Below, one piece after another: positions 1 to 8,579 of a stretch of 64,000 nucleotides of DNA. The DNA is from Flavobacterium sharifuzzamanii (lineage in GTDB: Bacteria; Bacteroidota; Bacteroidia; Flavobacteriales; Flavobacteriaceae). The number at the start of each line of letters is the position of its first letter. The first letter of the stretch is position 1. The DNA lies in NCBI RefSeq assembly GCF_003254585.1, contig NZ_QJGZ01000040.1, positions 372,001 to 436,000 on the forward strand. Direction: 5' to 3'. The position numbers and the translations under genes were made by a program. The notes under the pieces were generated by a model. It searched no databases. It had not been told where the DNA came from and worked only from the letters and a program-made list of their open reading frames with translations.

Positions 1-692
1 AAAAAATGCCAGACGGTTTCTTAGGACCAATCAAAAATAAACCTGTTTTATTAAGCAACGGAACTTTATTATGTCCATCAAGTATTGAAGGCGACGGATG
101 GAGACTTCGTATGGAATCTACTCCAGATTTTGGAAAAACTTGGGTATTGGGAGATACGCTTCCAAGAGGAAAACAAAAAATTAATGCGATTCAACCAAGT
201 ATTTTATTCCATAAAGACGGAAGTATTCAGGCTATTGGAAGAACTAGAAACAGAGCGATTTTTAGCACATTCTCAAAAGATAACGGAAAAACTTGGTCGG
301 ATGTTGAGTTAATCGGACTTCCAAATAACAACTCAGGAACTGATGCGGTTACACTTAAAGACGGCAGACATTTATTAGTTTATAATCATGTTCTTCCTCC
401 AGGAAAAGAAGCGAAAGGGCCAAGAACGCCTTTGAACGTTTCTGTTTCTAAAGACGGAATCAATTGGAACGCTGCTTTGGTTTTAGAAGATTCAAAAATC
501 AGCCAGTATTCTTATCCTTCAATTATTCAAAGTTCAGACGGAATGGTGCATATCGTGTACACTTGGAGAAGAGAAAAACTGAAATATGTAAAAATCGATC
601 CAAGCAAATTAGTGGCGCTTCCAATTAAAAACGGAATCTGGCCGGGTGAAGAAGGAAAAGTAGTTACAGCGGTAAAAGCGGAAGAAGAGTAA
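1..692 (+). CDS. Sialidase-fold (BNR/Asp-box) exported protein, 5' truncated by window edge
   Basis: C-terminal about 230 residues of a six-bladed beta-propeller protein of the sialidase superfamily (BNR_2 type). The reading frame is open to the left edge, so the first visible ATG at position 6 is internal: the stretch starting PDGFLGPIKNKP aligns by eye with an internal stretch (PDGILGPIRNKP) of the complete paralogue at 47189. Asp-box-like blades are visible (STPDFGKTW, SKDNGKTW, SKDGINW). The catalytic N-terminal part is outside the window, so activity cannot be judged. It is the first of a co-directional series of carbohydrate-active genes and is probably periplasmic or surface-exposed. 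Fold assignment is firm; true sialic-acid hydrolysis is not supported. The C-terminal tail (KNGIWPGEEGKVV onward) has no counterpart in the paralogue. Confidence 0.8.
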   Translation, partial: KMPDGFLGPIKNKPVLLSNGTLLCPSSIEGDGWRLRMESTPDFGKTWVLGDTLPRGKQKINAIQPSILFHKDGSIQAIGRTRNRAIFSTFSKDNGKTWSDVELIGLPNNNSGTDAVTLKDGRHLLVYNHVLPPGKEAKGPRTPLNVSVSKDGINWNAALVLEDSKISQYSYPSIIQSSDGMVHIVYTWRREKLKYVKIDPSKLVALPIKNGIWPGEEGKVVTAVKAEEE

Positions 693-699
693 AGAAAAA

Positions 700-774
700 G
701 TTCGCCACGAATTCCACGAATTTTCACGAATTTTTTTAATGCTAATTCGTGAAAATTGGTGCAATTCGTGGCAA
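700..774. repeat. Imperfect inverted repeat (CACGAATT type)
   Basis: The left arm carries CCACGAATT and TTTCACGAATT. The right arm carries their complements, AATTCGTGAAAATTGG and AATTCGTGGC. It can fold into a long AT-rich hairpin just after the stop of the first gene and just before the next start, and may act as a 3'-end stabiliser or partial terminator. No second copy of this family was seen in the window. Confidence 0.7.
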
Positions 775-788
775 AAAAAAATATAACC

Positions 789-1673
789 ATGAAATCTAAA
801 AGAAATTTATTAATTGCAATACTTGTTGCTATGTCAACAGCATTCAATAGCTGTGCAACGGCGCAGTCTTCCAATAAAAAGCAAAAATATAAAGTTGCAG
901 TTTGCGATTGGATGATTTTAAAAAGACAAAAATTAGGTGCTTTTGGTTTAGCAGCTGAAATAAAAGCTGATGGAATCGAACTGGATATGGGGGGTTTAGG
1001 AAATCGTCCCACTTTTGATAGTAAACTGGGAGATCCTGTCGAAAGACAAAAATTCTTAGATAAATCAAAAGAAACTGGCGTTGGAATCAGCTCGATTGCG
1101 ATGTCAGGATTCTATGCACAATCTTTTGCCACAAGAGAAATCACACCAATGATTGTAGATTGTATTCAGGCCATGAAAAACATGAAAGTAAAAGTGGCTT
1201 ATCTTCCGTTAGGAACACAAACAGATTTGGTTAAAAATCCGGAATTACGTCCAGAAGTGATTAAAAGACTGCAATGGGCAGGAAAAGAAGTAGGGAAAAT
1301 AGGTGGTGTAATTGCGATTGAAACCTCTTTAGACGCGACAGAGGAGAAAAAACTTTTAGATGAAGTAGGTTCAAAATACATTAAAAGCTCTTTCAATTTT
1401 GCGAATGCTTTAGATAATAAAAGAGATATTTCATCAGAATTGAAAATCTTAGGAAAGAAATATGTAGCTCAAATTCATGCTTCGAATACCGATCAATTTT
1501 GGTTAGAAAATGATAAAGCGATCGACATGCCAAAAATCAAACAAACTTTGGATGAAATGAAATGGAGCGGATGGCTAATTGTAGAGCGTTCTCGCGACGT
1601 AACGCAAGTACATAATCTAAAAGCCAATTACGGAGCAAACGTAGCTTATTTGAAGAAAATTTTCCAGAATTAA
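789..1673 (+). CDS. Exported TIM-barrel protein, sugar phosphate isomerase/epimerase family
   Basis: About 294 residues. The ATG at 789 starts a clean signal sequence (MKSKRNLLIAILVAM) followed by a cysteine in FNSC, compatible with a lipoprotein. An in-frame TTG at 756 lies inside the upstream hairpin and is unlikely. The mature part is a xylose-isomerase-like/AP-endonuclease-2 TIM barrel: ADGIELDMGG early, VKVAYLPLG in the middle, IAIETS, then YVAQIHASN and a C-terminal WLIVERSR strand carrying the acidic and histidine residues that usually ligand a metal. Most relatives act on sugar phosphates in the cytoplasm, so an exported copy in a glycan cluster suggests a role on free or oxidised sugars; that is inference. 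It lies between a sialidase-fold gene and a large hydrolase on the same strand. Confidence 0.75.
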   Translation: MKSKRNLLIAILVAMSTAFNSCATAQSSNKKQKYKVAVCDWMILKRQKLGAFGLAAEIKADGIELDMGGLGNRPTFDSKLGDPVERQKFLDKSKETGVGISSIAMSGFYAQSFATREITPMIVDCIQAMKNMKVKVAYLPLGTQTDLVKNPELRPEVIKRLQWAGKEVGKIGGVIAIETSLDATEEKKLLDEVGSKYIKSSFNFANALDNKRDISSELKILGKKYVAQIHASNTDQFWLENDKAIDMPKIKQTLDEMKWSGWLIVERSRDVTQVHNLKANYGANVAYLKKIFQN

Positions 1674-1726
1674 ACAATAAACAGTGATCAATATGTAATC
1701 GTTAAACAACACAATTTTTCACTATA

Positions 1727-1796
1727 AATCTGCCGAGTCTGCTAAATCTGCGAGAGATATTTTTCACGCAGATCGGGCAGATTTAGCAGATTATTT
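1727..1796. repeat. Imperfect inverted repeat (GCAGATTT type)
   Basis: The left arm (AATCTGCCGAGTCTGCTAAA) and the right arm (GGGCAGATTTAGCAGATT) are complementary with mismatches around a short A/T loop. It fills the spacer between the TIM-barrel gene and the next hydrolase, ending a few bases before the ATG at 1802. Probable intergenic hairpin of unknown role. Confidence 0.65.
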
Positions 1797-1801
1797 TTAG
1801 A

Positions 1802-4555
1802 ATGAATACCCAAAAACAGCATACTATGAAATTTTTACAATTACTTTTTTTATGTCTTTACGTCTCTTTCGCGACAGCGCAGAACATCACAGTTGTGAGT
1901 GATCCGAGTTCGCCAAGAGCAAAATTTGGAGCAGAGAAATTATCTGAAAGCCTTTCAGCAAAAGGGTTCAGTGTAACTTCTTCTGATAAATTCAAAAAAT
2001 CAAAAGATAAAGTAATTGTAATTGGAGAAAAAGGAACTGATTTCTGGAAGAAAAATGCTAAAAGCGCTAAAATCGACGATAGCAAATTAAACAAGAAAGA
2101 AGGTTTCCAGATTCGTACTCAAAATAATGTAATTTATATTGAAGGAACAGATGCAAGCGGAGCTTTGTATGGTGCTTTAGAATTAACAGATAAAATTAAA
2201 GCTTCAGGAAAACTTCCTTCAGAAATCAATATTGACGACAGTCCAGAAATGGTTTTGCGAGGCGCTTGTATCGGAATGCAGAAACCGGTTTATCTTCCTG
2301 GACGTGACGTTTACGAATATCCATATACGCCAGAAACTTTTCCTTGGTTTTATGATAAAGCACTTTGGATTAAATATTTAGATATGCTGGTAGAAAACCG
2401 CATGAACTCGCTGTATTTATGGAACGGACACCCTTTTGCTTCTTTGGTGAAATTAAAAGAATATCCATTTGCGGTAGAAGTCAGCGACGAAGATTTTAAA
2501 AAGAATGAGGAAATCTATAAATTCTTGACAGTTGAAGCCAACAAAAGAGGAATCTGGGTCATTCAGATGTTTTATAATATTATTGTTTCTAAGCCTTTTG
2601 CAGAGCATTACAATATTAAAACTCAAGATCGTTCAAGACCTATTACGCCTTTGTTGTCAGATTACACGAGAAAATCTATTGCAGCATTCATTGAAAAATA
2701 TCCAAATGTTGGATTGATGGTTTGTTTGGGAGAAGCAATCAATACCGTTGATGATGATGTAGAATGGTTTACAAAAACGATTATTCCGGGTGTTCGTGAT
2801 GGTTTACAGGCATTAGGAAAAACAGAAGAACCGCCAATTATTCTTCGTTCTCATGATACTGACGGACCTTTGGTGATGGAAAAATCACTTCCGTTATACA
2901 AAAACCTTTACACTGAAAGTAAATATACAGGAGAATCTTTAACGACTTACACGCCGGGCGGACCTTGGGGAGAAACGCACAAACAGTTGAGTGCTCTGAA
3001 ATCAATTCATATTGAGAACGTTCATATTTTGGCTAATTTAGAACCTTTCAGATACGGTTCACCAGACTTTATCCAGAAAACGGTAAAAGCAATGCACAGC
3101 GTTCACGGTGCAAATGCACTGCATTTATATCCGCAAGCTTCGTATTGGGATTGGCCATATTCGGCAGATAAAACAAAATCAGGAGAACGTTTATTAGAAA
3201 TGGATCGTGACTGGATTTGGTACAAGGCTTGGGCAAGATATGCTTGGGATAGCAAAAGAGATCGAAAGGAGGAAGTTAAATTTTGGGATAAAGATTTAGC
3301 TGCGAAATTCGGAACTTCTCAAGAAGCAGCAAACAATATTTTAAAAGCGTACGAAGAAACAGGAGAAATTGCTCCAAAAACATTAAGACGTTTCGGAATT
3401 ACAGAAGGAAACCGTCAGACTTTATTGTTAGGAATGTTCGAAAGTCAGTTGGTAAATCCATCCAAATGGAGAGTATATCCGGGATTCCACGAATCTTGTG
3501 GACCAGCGGGTGAATTGCTTTTAGAATATGCTAAAAAAGAATGGAATAAAGAACCGCATTCAGGCGAATTGCCAACGCAAATTATTGCTGAAATTACAGA
3601 ACATGGCAGATTAGCCGTTGAAGCAATAGATAAAGCAGAAGCAAGCGTAACCAAAGACAAAGAAGAATTTGAACGCCTTAAAAACGATATGCATGCTTAT
3701 AAGGCTTTCGCAGATTTTTTCTCAGAAAAAGTAAAAGCAGCTTTATTGGTTTTAAGATATAGTTATTCAAATGATATTACCGATTTAGATAAAGCTTTGC
3801 CTCATCTAGAAAAAAGTATCGAGTATTATGAGTTATTGGTAAAACTAACAAAAGATACCTATTACTATGCCAACAGTATGCAGACTGCTCAACGCCGAAT
3901 CCCGATTGGAGGAGACGACGGAAACAACAAAACCTGGGCAGAATTGTTACCGCATTACGAGCGTGAATTAGCTAATTTTAAAAGGAATTTAGAGAAGCTA
4001 AAATCTTCAAAAGATGGTAAAATAGAAACCAAAGAAGGAAAACCTTGGAAACCAGCCGAAGTAACTTTCATTGACGAAAAGCCTGGAACTTATTTAGTAA
4101 AAACTGGTACAAAAGTGTACGGAACAGATATTTCTGAATTGACTAAAATTGCTCCAGAACTTCAAAACCTAAGAGGATTCTCATTCGTAGAAAACGATCA
4201 AAACGAAAAAGGAACACATTTGAAGTTTAGAAATACAAAAGCGGTTAAATTAGTAGTGGGTTATTTCAATTCAGATCAAAAGAGATTTTTATTACCGCCT
4301 AGTTTAGAAACAGATGCAGCAGGAAATGCGCACGGTCAGGCCGAAGTGATTCTGGCAAGTGCAATGAATTTAAAAGAGCTTCCGCGTGTAAATATTCATA
4401 CCTATACTTTCCAGCCAGGGGAGAATAAATTAGATTTAGGTAAAGGAAAAGTATTGATTTTAGGTTTCATCGATGCAGATCAAACCATAACGCCACGTGA
4501 TGTGGGGTATATCGATGCAGGAGAAAAAGCAGCTATTGACTGGTTGTTTTATTAA
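1802..4555 (+). CDS. Large exported glycoside hydrolase, GH67/GH20-like architecture, family not recognised
   Basis: 917 residues. A signal peptide is best formed from the second ATG at 1826 (MKFLQLLFLCLYVSFATAQ), so either ATG may be used. The N-terminal about 130 residues form an alpha/beta domain of the kind preceding the catalytic barrel in GH67, GH20 and GH115 (GFQIRTQNNVIYIEGTDASG, then LYGALELTDKI). A TIM-barrel-like region follows from about residue 150 (MVLRGACIG; LYLWNGHPFASL; GLMVCLGEA; IILRSHDTDGP; NALHLYPQASYWDWPY). A helical region spans about residues 560-760 and a beta-rich C-terminal domain ends the protein. Candidate acid residues include the glutamate in LGEA and the aspartates in SHDTDG. 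The neighbouring GH2 enzymes support a glycanase. Alpha-glucuronidase or alpha-galacturonidase-like activity is a guess from architecture only. Confidence 0.6.
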   Translation: MNTQKQHTMKFLQLLFLCLYVSFATAQNITVVSDPSSPRAKFGAEKLSESLSAKGFSVTSSDKFKKSKDKVIVIGEKGTDFWKKNAKSAKIDDSKLNKKEGFQIRTQNNVIYIEGTDASGALYGALELTDKIKASGKLPSEINIDDSPEMVLRGACIGMQKPVYLPGRDVYEYPYTPETFPWFYDKALWIKYLDMLVENRMNSLYLWNGHPFASLVKLKEYPFAVEVSDEDFKKNEEIYKFLTVEANKRGIWVIQMFYNIIVSKPFAEHYNIKTQDRSRPITPLLSDYTRKSIAAFIEKYPNVGLMVCLGEAINTVDDDVEWFTKTIIPGVRDGLQALGKTEEPPIILRSHDTDGPLVMEKSLPLYKNLYTESKYTGESLTTYTPGGPWGETHKQLSALKSIHIENVHILANLEPFRYGSPDFIQKTVKAMHSVHGANALHLYPQASYWDWPYSADKTKSGERLLEMDRDWIWYKAWARYAWDSKRDRKEEVKFWDKDLAAKFGTSQEAANNILKAYEETGEIAPKTLRRFGITEGNRQTLLLGMFESQLVNPSKWRVYPGFHESCGPAGELLLEYAKKEWNKEPHSGELPTQIIAEITEHGRLAVEAIDKAEASVTKDKEEFERLKNDMHAYKAFADFFSEKVKAALLVLRYSYSNDITDLDKALPHLEKSIEYYELLVKLTKDTYYYANSMQTAQRRIPIGGDDGNNKTWAELLPHYERELANFKRNLEKLKSSKDGKIETKEGKPWKPAEVTFIDEKPGTYLVKTGTKVYGTDISELTKIAPELQNLRGFSFVENDQNEKGTHLKFRNTKAVKLVVGYFNSDQKRFLLPPSLETDAAGNAHGQAEVILASAMNLKELPRVNIHTYTFQPGENKLDLGKGKVLILGFIDADQTITPRDVGYIDAGEKAAIDWLFY

Positions 4556-4561
4556 TAATTT

Positions 4562-4642
4562 GGGCGTGTCCCTTCGGGTCGGGCTGTACGTTCCCGCTTC
4601 CCGATGAAAAATCGGGAGAGCTCCACTGCCATCCCTCACGCA
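4562..4642. repeat. GC-rich intergenic repeat-like element
   Basis: A locally GC-rich block in AT-rich surroundings with short stems: CCCTTCGGGTCGGG, then CCCGATGAAAAATCGGGAG. It lies directly after the stop codon of the upstream hydrolase. It looks like a dispersed intergenic element and could also help terminate transcription. No second copy was seen in this window. Confidence 0.5.
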
Positions 4643-4659
4643 AACTCGTAGTTAATTTA

Positions 4660-4690
4660 GACCTAACAGGTTTTCAAAACCTGTTAGGTC
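4660..4690. repeat. Perfect 15-bp palindrome with 1-nt centre
   Basis: GACCTAACAGGTTTT is followed by a single C and then its exact complement AAAACCTGTTAGGTC. It is one of two nested palindromic structures in this spacer and is similar in style to the AAGGTTTT palindromes just downstream. Confidence 0.85.
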
Positions 4691-4712
4691 TAGTGTCAAA
4701 GAAACATATGCG

Positions 4713-4799
4713 TTTCCTGCAAGGTTTTAAAAACCTTGTAGGTATCTAAAATGAACGTTAAAAAGTAAACCTACAAGGTTTTTAAAACCTTGCAGGAAA
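4713..4799. repeat. Perfect 31-bp inverted repeat, each arm itself near-palindromic
   Basis: The left arm at 4713-4743 and the right arm at 4769-4799 are exact reverse complements, separated by 25 nt. Each arm contains a near-palindromic core (AAGGTTTTAAAAACCTT). The right arm ends 8 nt before the ATG of the GH2 gene, so folding could influence translation initiation. Confidence 0.9.
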
Positions 4800-4807
4800 T
4801 AGAAAAT

Positions 4808-7800
4808 ATGAATAGAATAGTTTTTTTTATTTTTTGTTTTTTTTCAAGTCTTTGCTTTGTTTGGAGTCAGAGCAAAGATTCAGGGAAGTTTCGTAAAGAA
4901 ATTTCACTGAATTCGTCTTGGGAAACCGTAATACTGGATAATCTTCCGCTGAAAGAAGAAGATTTTGTAGAAAATCCAAAAACTGATTCCAATTGGCAAA
5001 AGGTTAGTGTGCCTCACAATTGGGATCAGTATTATGGTTTCAGAAGAACAAAACATGGAAATTTACATGGTACCGCCTGGTACAAAAAAACACTAAAACT
5101 CGATAAGAAAGACAGTTCAAAACAACATTTTCTTTATTTTGAAGGTGTAAGTTCGTATGCAACTGTTTGGGTAAATGGTAAAAAAGTAGGAGAACACAAA
5201 GGCGGAAGAACTACTTTCACCTTAGATATTACAAAAGCAGTTTCTTTCGATGCAGCAAATATCATTTTAGTAAAAGCTTCACATCCCTCTTTTATAGCCG
5301 ATTTGCCTTGGGTTTGCGGTGGCTGTTCAGGAGAATGGGGATTTTCTGAAGGTTCTCAGCCAATGGGAATTTTCAGGCCTGTTACTTTGGTAATTACAAA
5401 CAATATTAGAATTCAGCCGTTTGGTGTTCATATTTGGAACGATGAATCGGTTTCTAAACAAAAAGCGATTCTTCATACCACTACAGAAATCAAGAATTAC
5501 GGCACTTCACAACGAAACTTAACTGTCGAAAATATCCTTCTTGATGCTTCAGGAAAGAAAGTTGCTATCAATAAAAGCGATAACAAAATCAATTCGGGAG
5601 AAACAAGAGAAATAGCACAAACGCTTCCTGAGATTCAGAATCCGAAATTATGGTCGCCATCGAATCCATATTTGTATAAATTGGTTACTTCAATTTATGA
5701 AAACGGAAAAATAGTTGATCAATTAACAACACCATATGGAATTCGCTGGGTAAGCTGGCCGGTAAGTCGTGACGGAAAAGACAATCGTTTTTTCATCAAT
5801 GATGAACCTGTTTTTATAAACGGCGTTTGTGAATATGAACATTTAATTGGAAAAAGTCATTCGTTTTCAGACGAAATGATTCATTCCCGAATCGAGCAAA
5901 TCAAAGCAGGTGGATTTAATGCTTTCAGAGAAGCACATCAGCCTCATAATTTATTATATCAAAAAGAATTAGACGAAAACGGAATCCTGTTTTGGAGTCA
6001 GTTTTCAGCACATATTTGGTACGATACGCCTGAGTTTAAAGAAAACTTTAAAACCTTATTACGAGAATGGATTAAAGAACGCAGAAACAGTCCATCTGTA
6101 GTAATGTGGGGATTGCAGAACGAAAGCACGATTCCAAAAGAATTTGCAGAAGAATGTACCCGGATTATCCGCGAAATGGATCCGTTATCTGCATCGCAAA
6201 GAATCGTAACAACTTGTAATGGTGGAGAAGGAACAGATTGGAATGTAGTTCAAAACTGGTCTGGAACGTATGGCGGAGATCCTTTAAAATACCATTTGGA
6301 AATGACGACTCAGTTGTTAAACGGAGAATATGGCGCATGGCGTTCAGCCGATTTGCATACAGAAGGGGAGTTTGACCAAAAAGGGACTTTAAGCGAAAAC
6401 CGTTTTTCTCAATTAATGGAAATTAAAGTTAGAGAAGCCGAATCGGTAAAAGATAAAATTGCGGGACAATTCAACTGGCTTTTTGCTTCGCACGAAAATC
6501 CGGGACGAGTGCAAAACGGAGAAGGTTTTAGAGACATTGACAAAGTTGGCCCAGTAAATTACAAAGGACTCTTTACCATTTGGGGCGAACCTTTGGATGC
6601 TTTTTATATGTACCGTGCGAATTATGTTTCGAACAAAACCAATCCGATGGTTTATATTGTTTCGCATACTTGGCCAAGCCGTTGGGAAAAGCAGGGAATA
6701 AAAAACGGAATCGATATTTATTCGAATTGTGATGAAGTAGAATTGTTCAACGACGTCAATAAATCTTCTTTAGGAAAACTAAAAAATCCAGGAATCGGAC
6801 AGCATTTTCAATTTAATAATGTCAATATTCAATACAATGTTTTATATGCTGTTGGTTATGTAAATGGAAAAGCGGTTGCTAAAGATTATATCGTTTTAAA
6901 TAATTTTCCAAAAGCACCAAGTTTTGATGCTTTAACGTCTGAGAAAACGGATATAACAAAAGCTCAAAAAGGTTATAATTACATTTATAGAGTAAATTGC
7001 GGAGGTTCAGAATTGACAGATTCTGCCGGAAATACTTGGTTTACCGATACGCATAAAAACGGTCAAAATACTTGGGGTTCGCTATCGTGGACAGATAATT
7101 TTGAAAAATTGCCAGACTTTTTTGCCAGTCAAAGAACAACTTTCGACCCGATAAAAGGAACAAAAGATCCTGAGTTATTTCAAAGTTTTAGATACGGAGT
7201 TGATAAACTACGTTACGAATTTCCAGCTCCAGATGGTGAATATTTAGTCGAATTATATTTCACAGAACCTTGGTATGGAACTGGTGGCGGAATGGATTGC
7301 AAAGGCTGGCGTTTGTTTGACGTTGCAATAAACGAAAATGTTGTTTTAAAAGATTTTGATATTTGGGCAGAAGCTGGACATGATAACGCTTTGAAGAAAA
7401 CATTTAAAGTAAAAAGTACAAACGGAAAAATTGTGATTTCATTTCCAAATGTAAAAGCTTCACAAGCGATTGTTTCTGCAATTGCAATTGCAACAAAAGA
7501 CATTCATGCAAGACCAGCAGCTGAATCTTCAAAAAATATCCAGAATTTGGTTTTTGATTCTTATGATAAAAACAATAGAATAGCTTCATGGCTAGATATC
7601 AATTCAAAACAATTTTCAGATTCAGATGTTATTTTTAACGAATTGCCTTCAGAGGTTTTTGGAGCAGATTATTTACAGTTTTCAGTTAATCCAAAAAACA
7701 AAGGATCATTTATAGCTAAAGAAGAATCGACAATTTATGTTTTAGTTGATAGTAAAATCAAAACATTAAACGGACTTTCAGATTATAAGAAAATAGAAGA

Positions 7801-8335
7801 GAAAGCGAAGAATAGCAACGGAATTTCATTTGATGTTTTCACTAAAAAAGTAAAGAAAGGCGAAAAAGTTCTTTTTGATAATTCTGAAACAATATCTTCG
7901 ATTGCAGTCGTTCCAACGTACGATATGGGCGAAAAAGACGATTCAAGACCAGTTGTAGTCATAGAAGCCGAAAAAACAAAAACAACAGGAACAGGAATCG
8001 AAAAAGGAAATTTCAAAAAAGCCGATTATATTGAGTTCACAAAAAAGACAAACAATAGCATCGAGTTTGAAGTAAAACCTGGTGTTGCCGGAATTTATTT
8101 AATGCGTTTCCGTTTTATGAATAGAAATGAAACGCCATTAAAAGTGAAATTCAAAATGGAAGATGCGTACGGGATTTTAATGCGAAACGATACGATTGAG
8201 TTTTTCCCTTCGCCTGAAAAATGGAAGATTTTAAACACAACATCAGGTGGTTATATTAATGCAGGAACGTATAAAATAACACTTGAAGGTGATGATTTGA
8301 AGGGATTGTTGTTAGATAATTTTGAGTTTCAGTGA
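4808..8335 (+). CDS. GH2 beta-galactosidase-like enzyme with malectin domain
   Basis: About 1175 residues, secreted (MNRIVFFIFCFFSSLCFVWSQ). The ATG at 4808 is chosen because the upstream in-frame TTG lies inside an inverted repeat. Domain order: GH2 sugar-binding jelly roll (about 40-215), Ig-like domain (about 220-320), TIM barrel (about 325-620) with acid/base Glu439 in WGLQNES and nucleophile Glu507 in LLNGEYGAW. An Ig-like domain follows, then a malectin-type domain (about 720-900; YRVNCGG, YFTEPWYG, GWRLFDVAINE) and a C-terminal carbohydrate-binding-like beta-sandwich (about 1050-1175). GH2 covers beta-galactosidase, beta-glucuronidase and beta-mannosidase; the exact substrate is open. 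Length is above the usual GH2 size because of the malectin and terminal modules. Confidence 0.85.
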   Translation: MNRIVFFIFCFFSSLCFVWSQSKDSGKFRKEISLNSSWETVILDNLPLKEEDFVENPKTDSNWQKVSVPHNWDQYYGFRRTKHGNLHGTAWYKKTLKLDKKDSSKQHFLYFEGVSSYATVWVNGKKVGEHKGGRTTFTLDITKAVSFDAANIILVKASHPSFIADLPWVCGGCSGEWGFSEGSQPMGIFRPVTLVITNNIRIQPFGVHIWNDESVSKQKAILHTTTEIKNYGTSQRNLTVENILLDASGKKVAINKSDNKINSGETREIAQTLPEIQNPKLWSPSNPYLYKLVTSIYENGKIVDQLTTPYGIRWVSWPVSRDGKDNRFFINDEPVFINGVCEYEHLIGKSHSFSDEMIHSRIEQIKAGGFNAFREAHQPHNLLYQKELDENGILFWSQFSAHIWYDTPEFKENFKTLLREWIKERRNSPSVVMWGLQNESTIPKEFAEECTRIIREMDPLSASQRIVTTCNGGEGTDWNVVQNWSGTYGGDPLKYHLEMTTQLLNGEYGAWRSADLHTEGEFDQKGTLSENRFSQLMEIKVREAESVKDKIAGQFNWLFASHENPGRVQNGEGFRDIDKVGPVNYKGLFTIWGEPLDAFYMYRANYVSNKTNPMVYIVSHTWPSRWEKQGIKNGIDIYSNCDEVELFNDVNKSSLGKLKNPGIGQHFQFNNVNIQYNVLYAVGYVNGKAVAKDYIVLNNFPKAPSFDALTSEKTDITKAQKGYNYIYRVNCGGSELTDSAGNTWFTDTHKNGQNTWGSLSWTDNFEKLPDFFASQRTTFDPIKGTKDPELFQSFRYGVDKLRYEFPAPDGEYLVELYFTEPWYGTGGGMDCKGWRLFDVAINENVVLKDFDIWAEAGHDNALKKTFKVKSTNGKIVISFPNVKASQAIVSAIAIATKDIHARPAAESSKNIQNLVFDSYDKNNRIASWLDINSKQFSDSDVIFNELPSEVFGADYLQFSVNPKNKGSFIAKEESTIYVLVDSKIKTLNGLSDYKKIEEKAKNSNGISFDVFTKKVKKGEKVLFDNSETISSIAVVPTYDMGEKDDSRPVVVIEAEKTKTTGTGIEKGNFKKADYIEFTKKTNNSIEFEVKPGVAGIYLMRFRFMNRNETPLKVKFKMEDAYGILMRNDTIEFFPSPEKWKILNTTSGGYINAGTYKITLEGDDLKGLLLDNFEFQ

Positions 8336-8386
8336 TTTTACGAGGTTCAAAGTAGCAGAGTGACAAAGGAACAGAGGTTTTCATTG

Positions 8387-8544
8387 TTTGTCAGGCTGAG
8401 CGAAGTCGAAGCCCGCGTAAAGCATTTAACCCAACCCTTATAACATTCAGTGTGTCATCCTGAGGAACGAAGGATCGCACTAGTTGCTCGACAAAGATTG
8501 ATGACTTAGTTTGCGTGGGCTTCGACTCCGCTCAGCCTGACAAA
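8387..8544. repeat. Long inverted repeat with nested CCTGAGGAACGAAGGATC half-element
   Basis: Outer arms TTTGTCAGGCTGAGCGAAG (from 8387) and CTCAGCCTGACAAA (ending 8544) are near-perfect complements over about 30 nt. Inside lies GTCATCCTGAGGAACGAAGG followed by GTTGCTCGACAAAGATTG, which recurs almost identically at 30978-31027. It fills the spacer between the two GH2 genes. Confidence 0.85.
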
Positions 8545-8579
8545 AAAGACAAAACAAGATTAGAATAAAAAACATATTC

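Noticed and set aside
527..1012. 161-codon reading frame on the minus strand
   Set aside because: It lies across two better-supported + strand genes and the hairpin between them, and its translation shows no domain.
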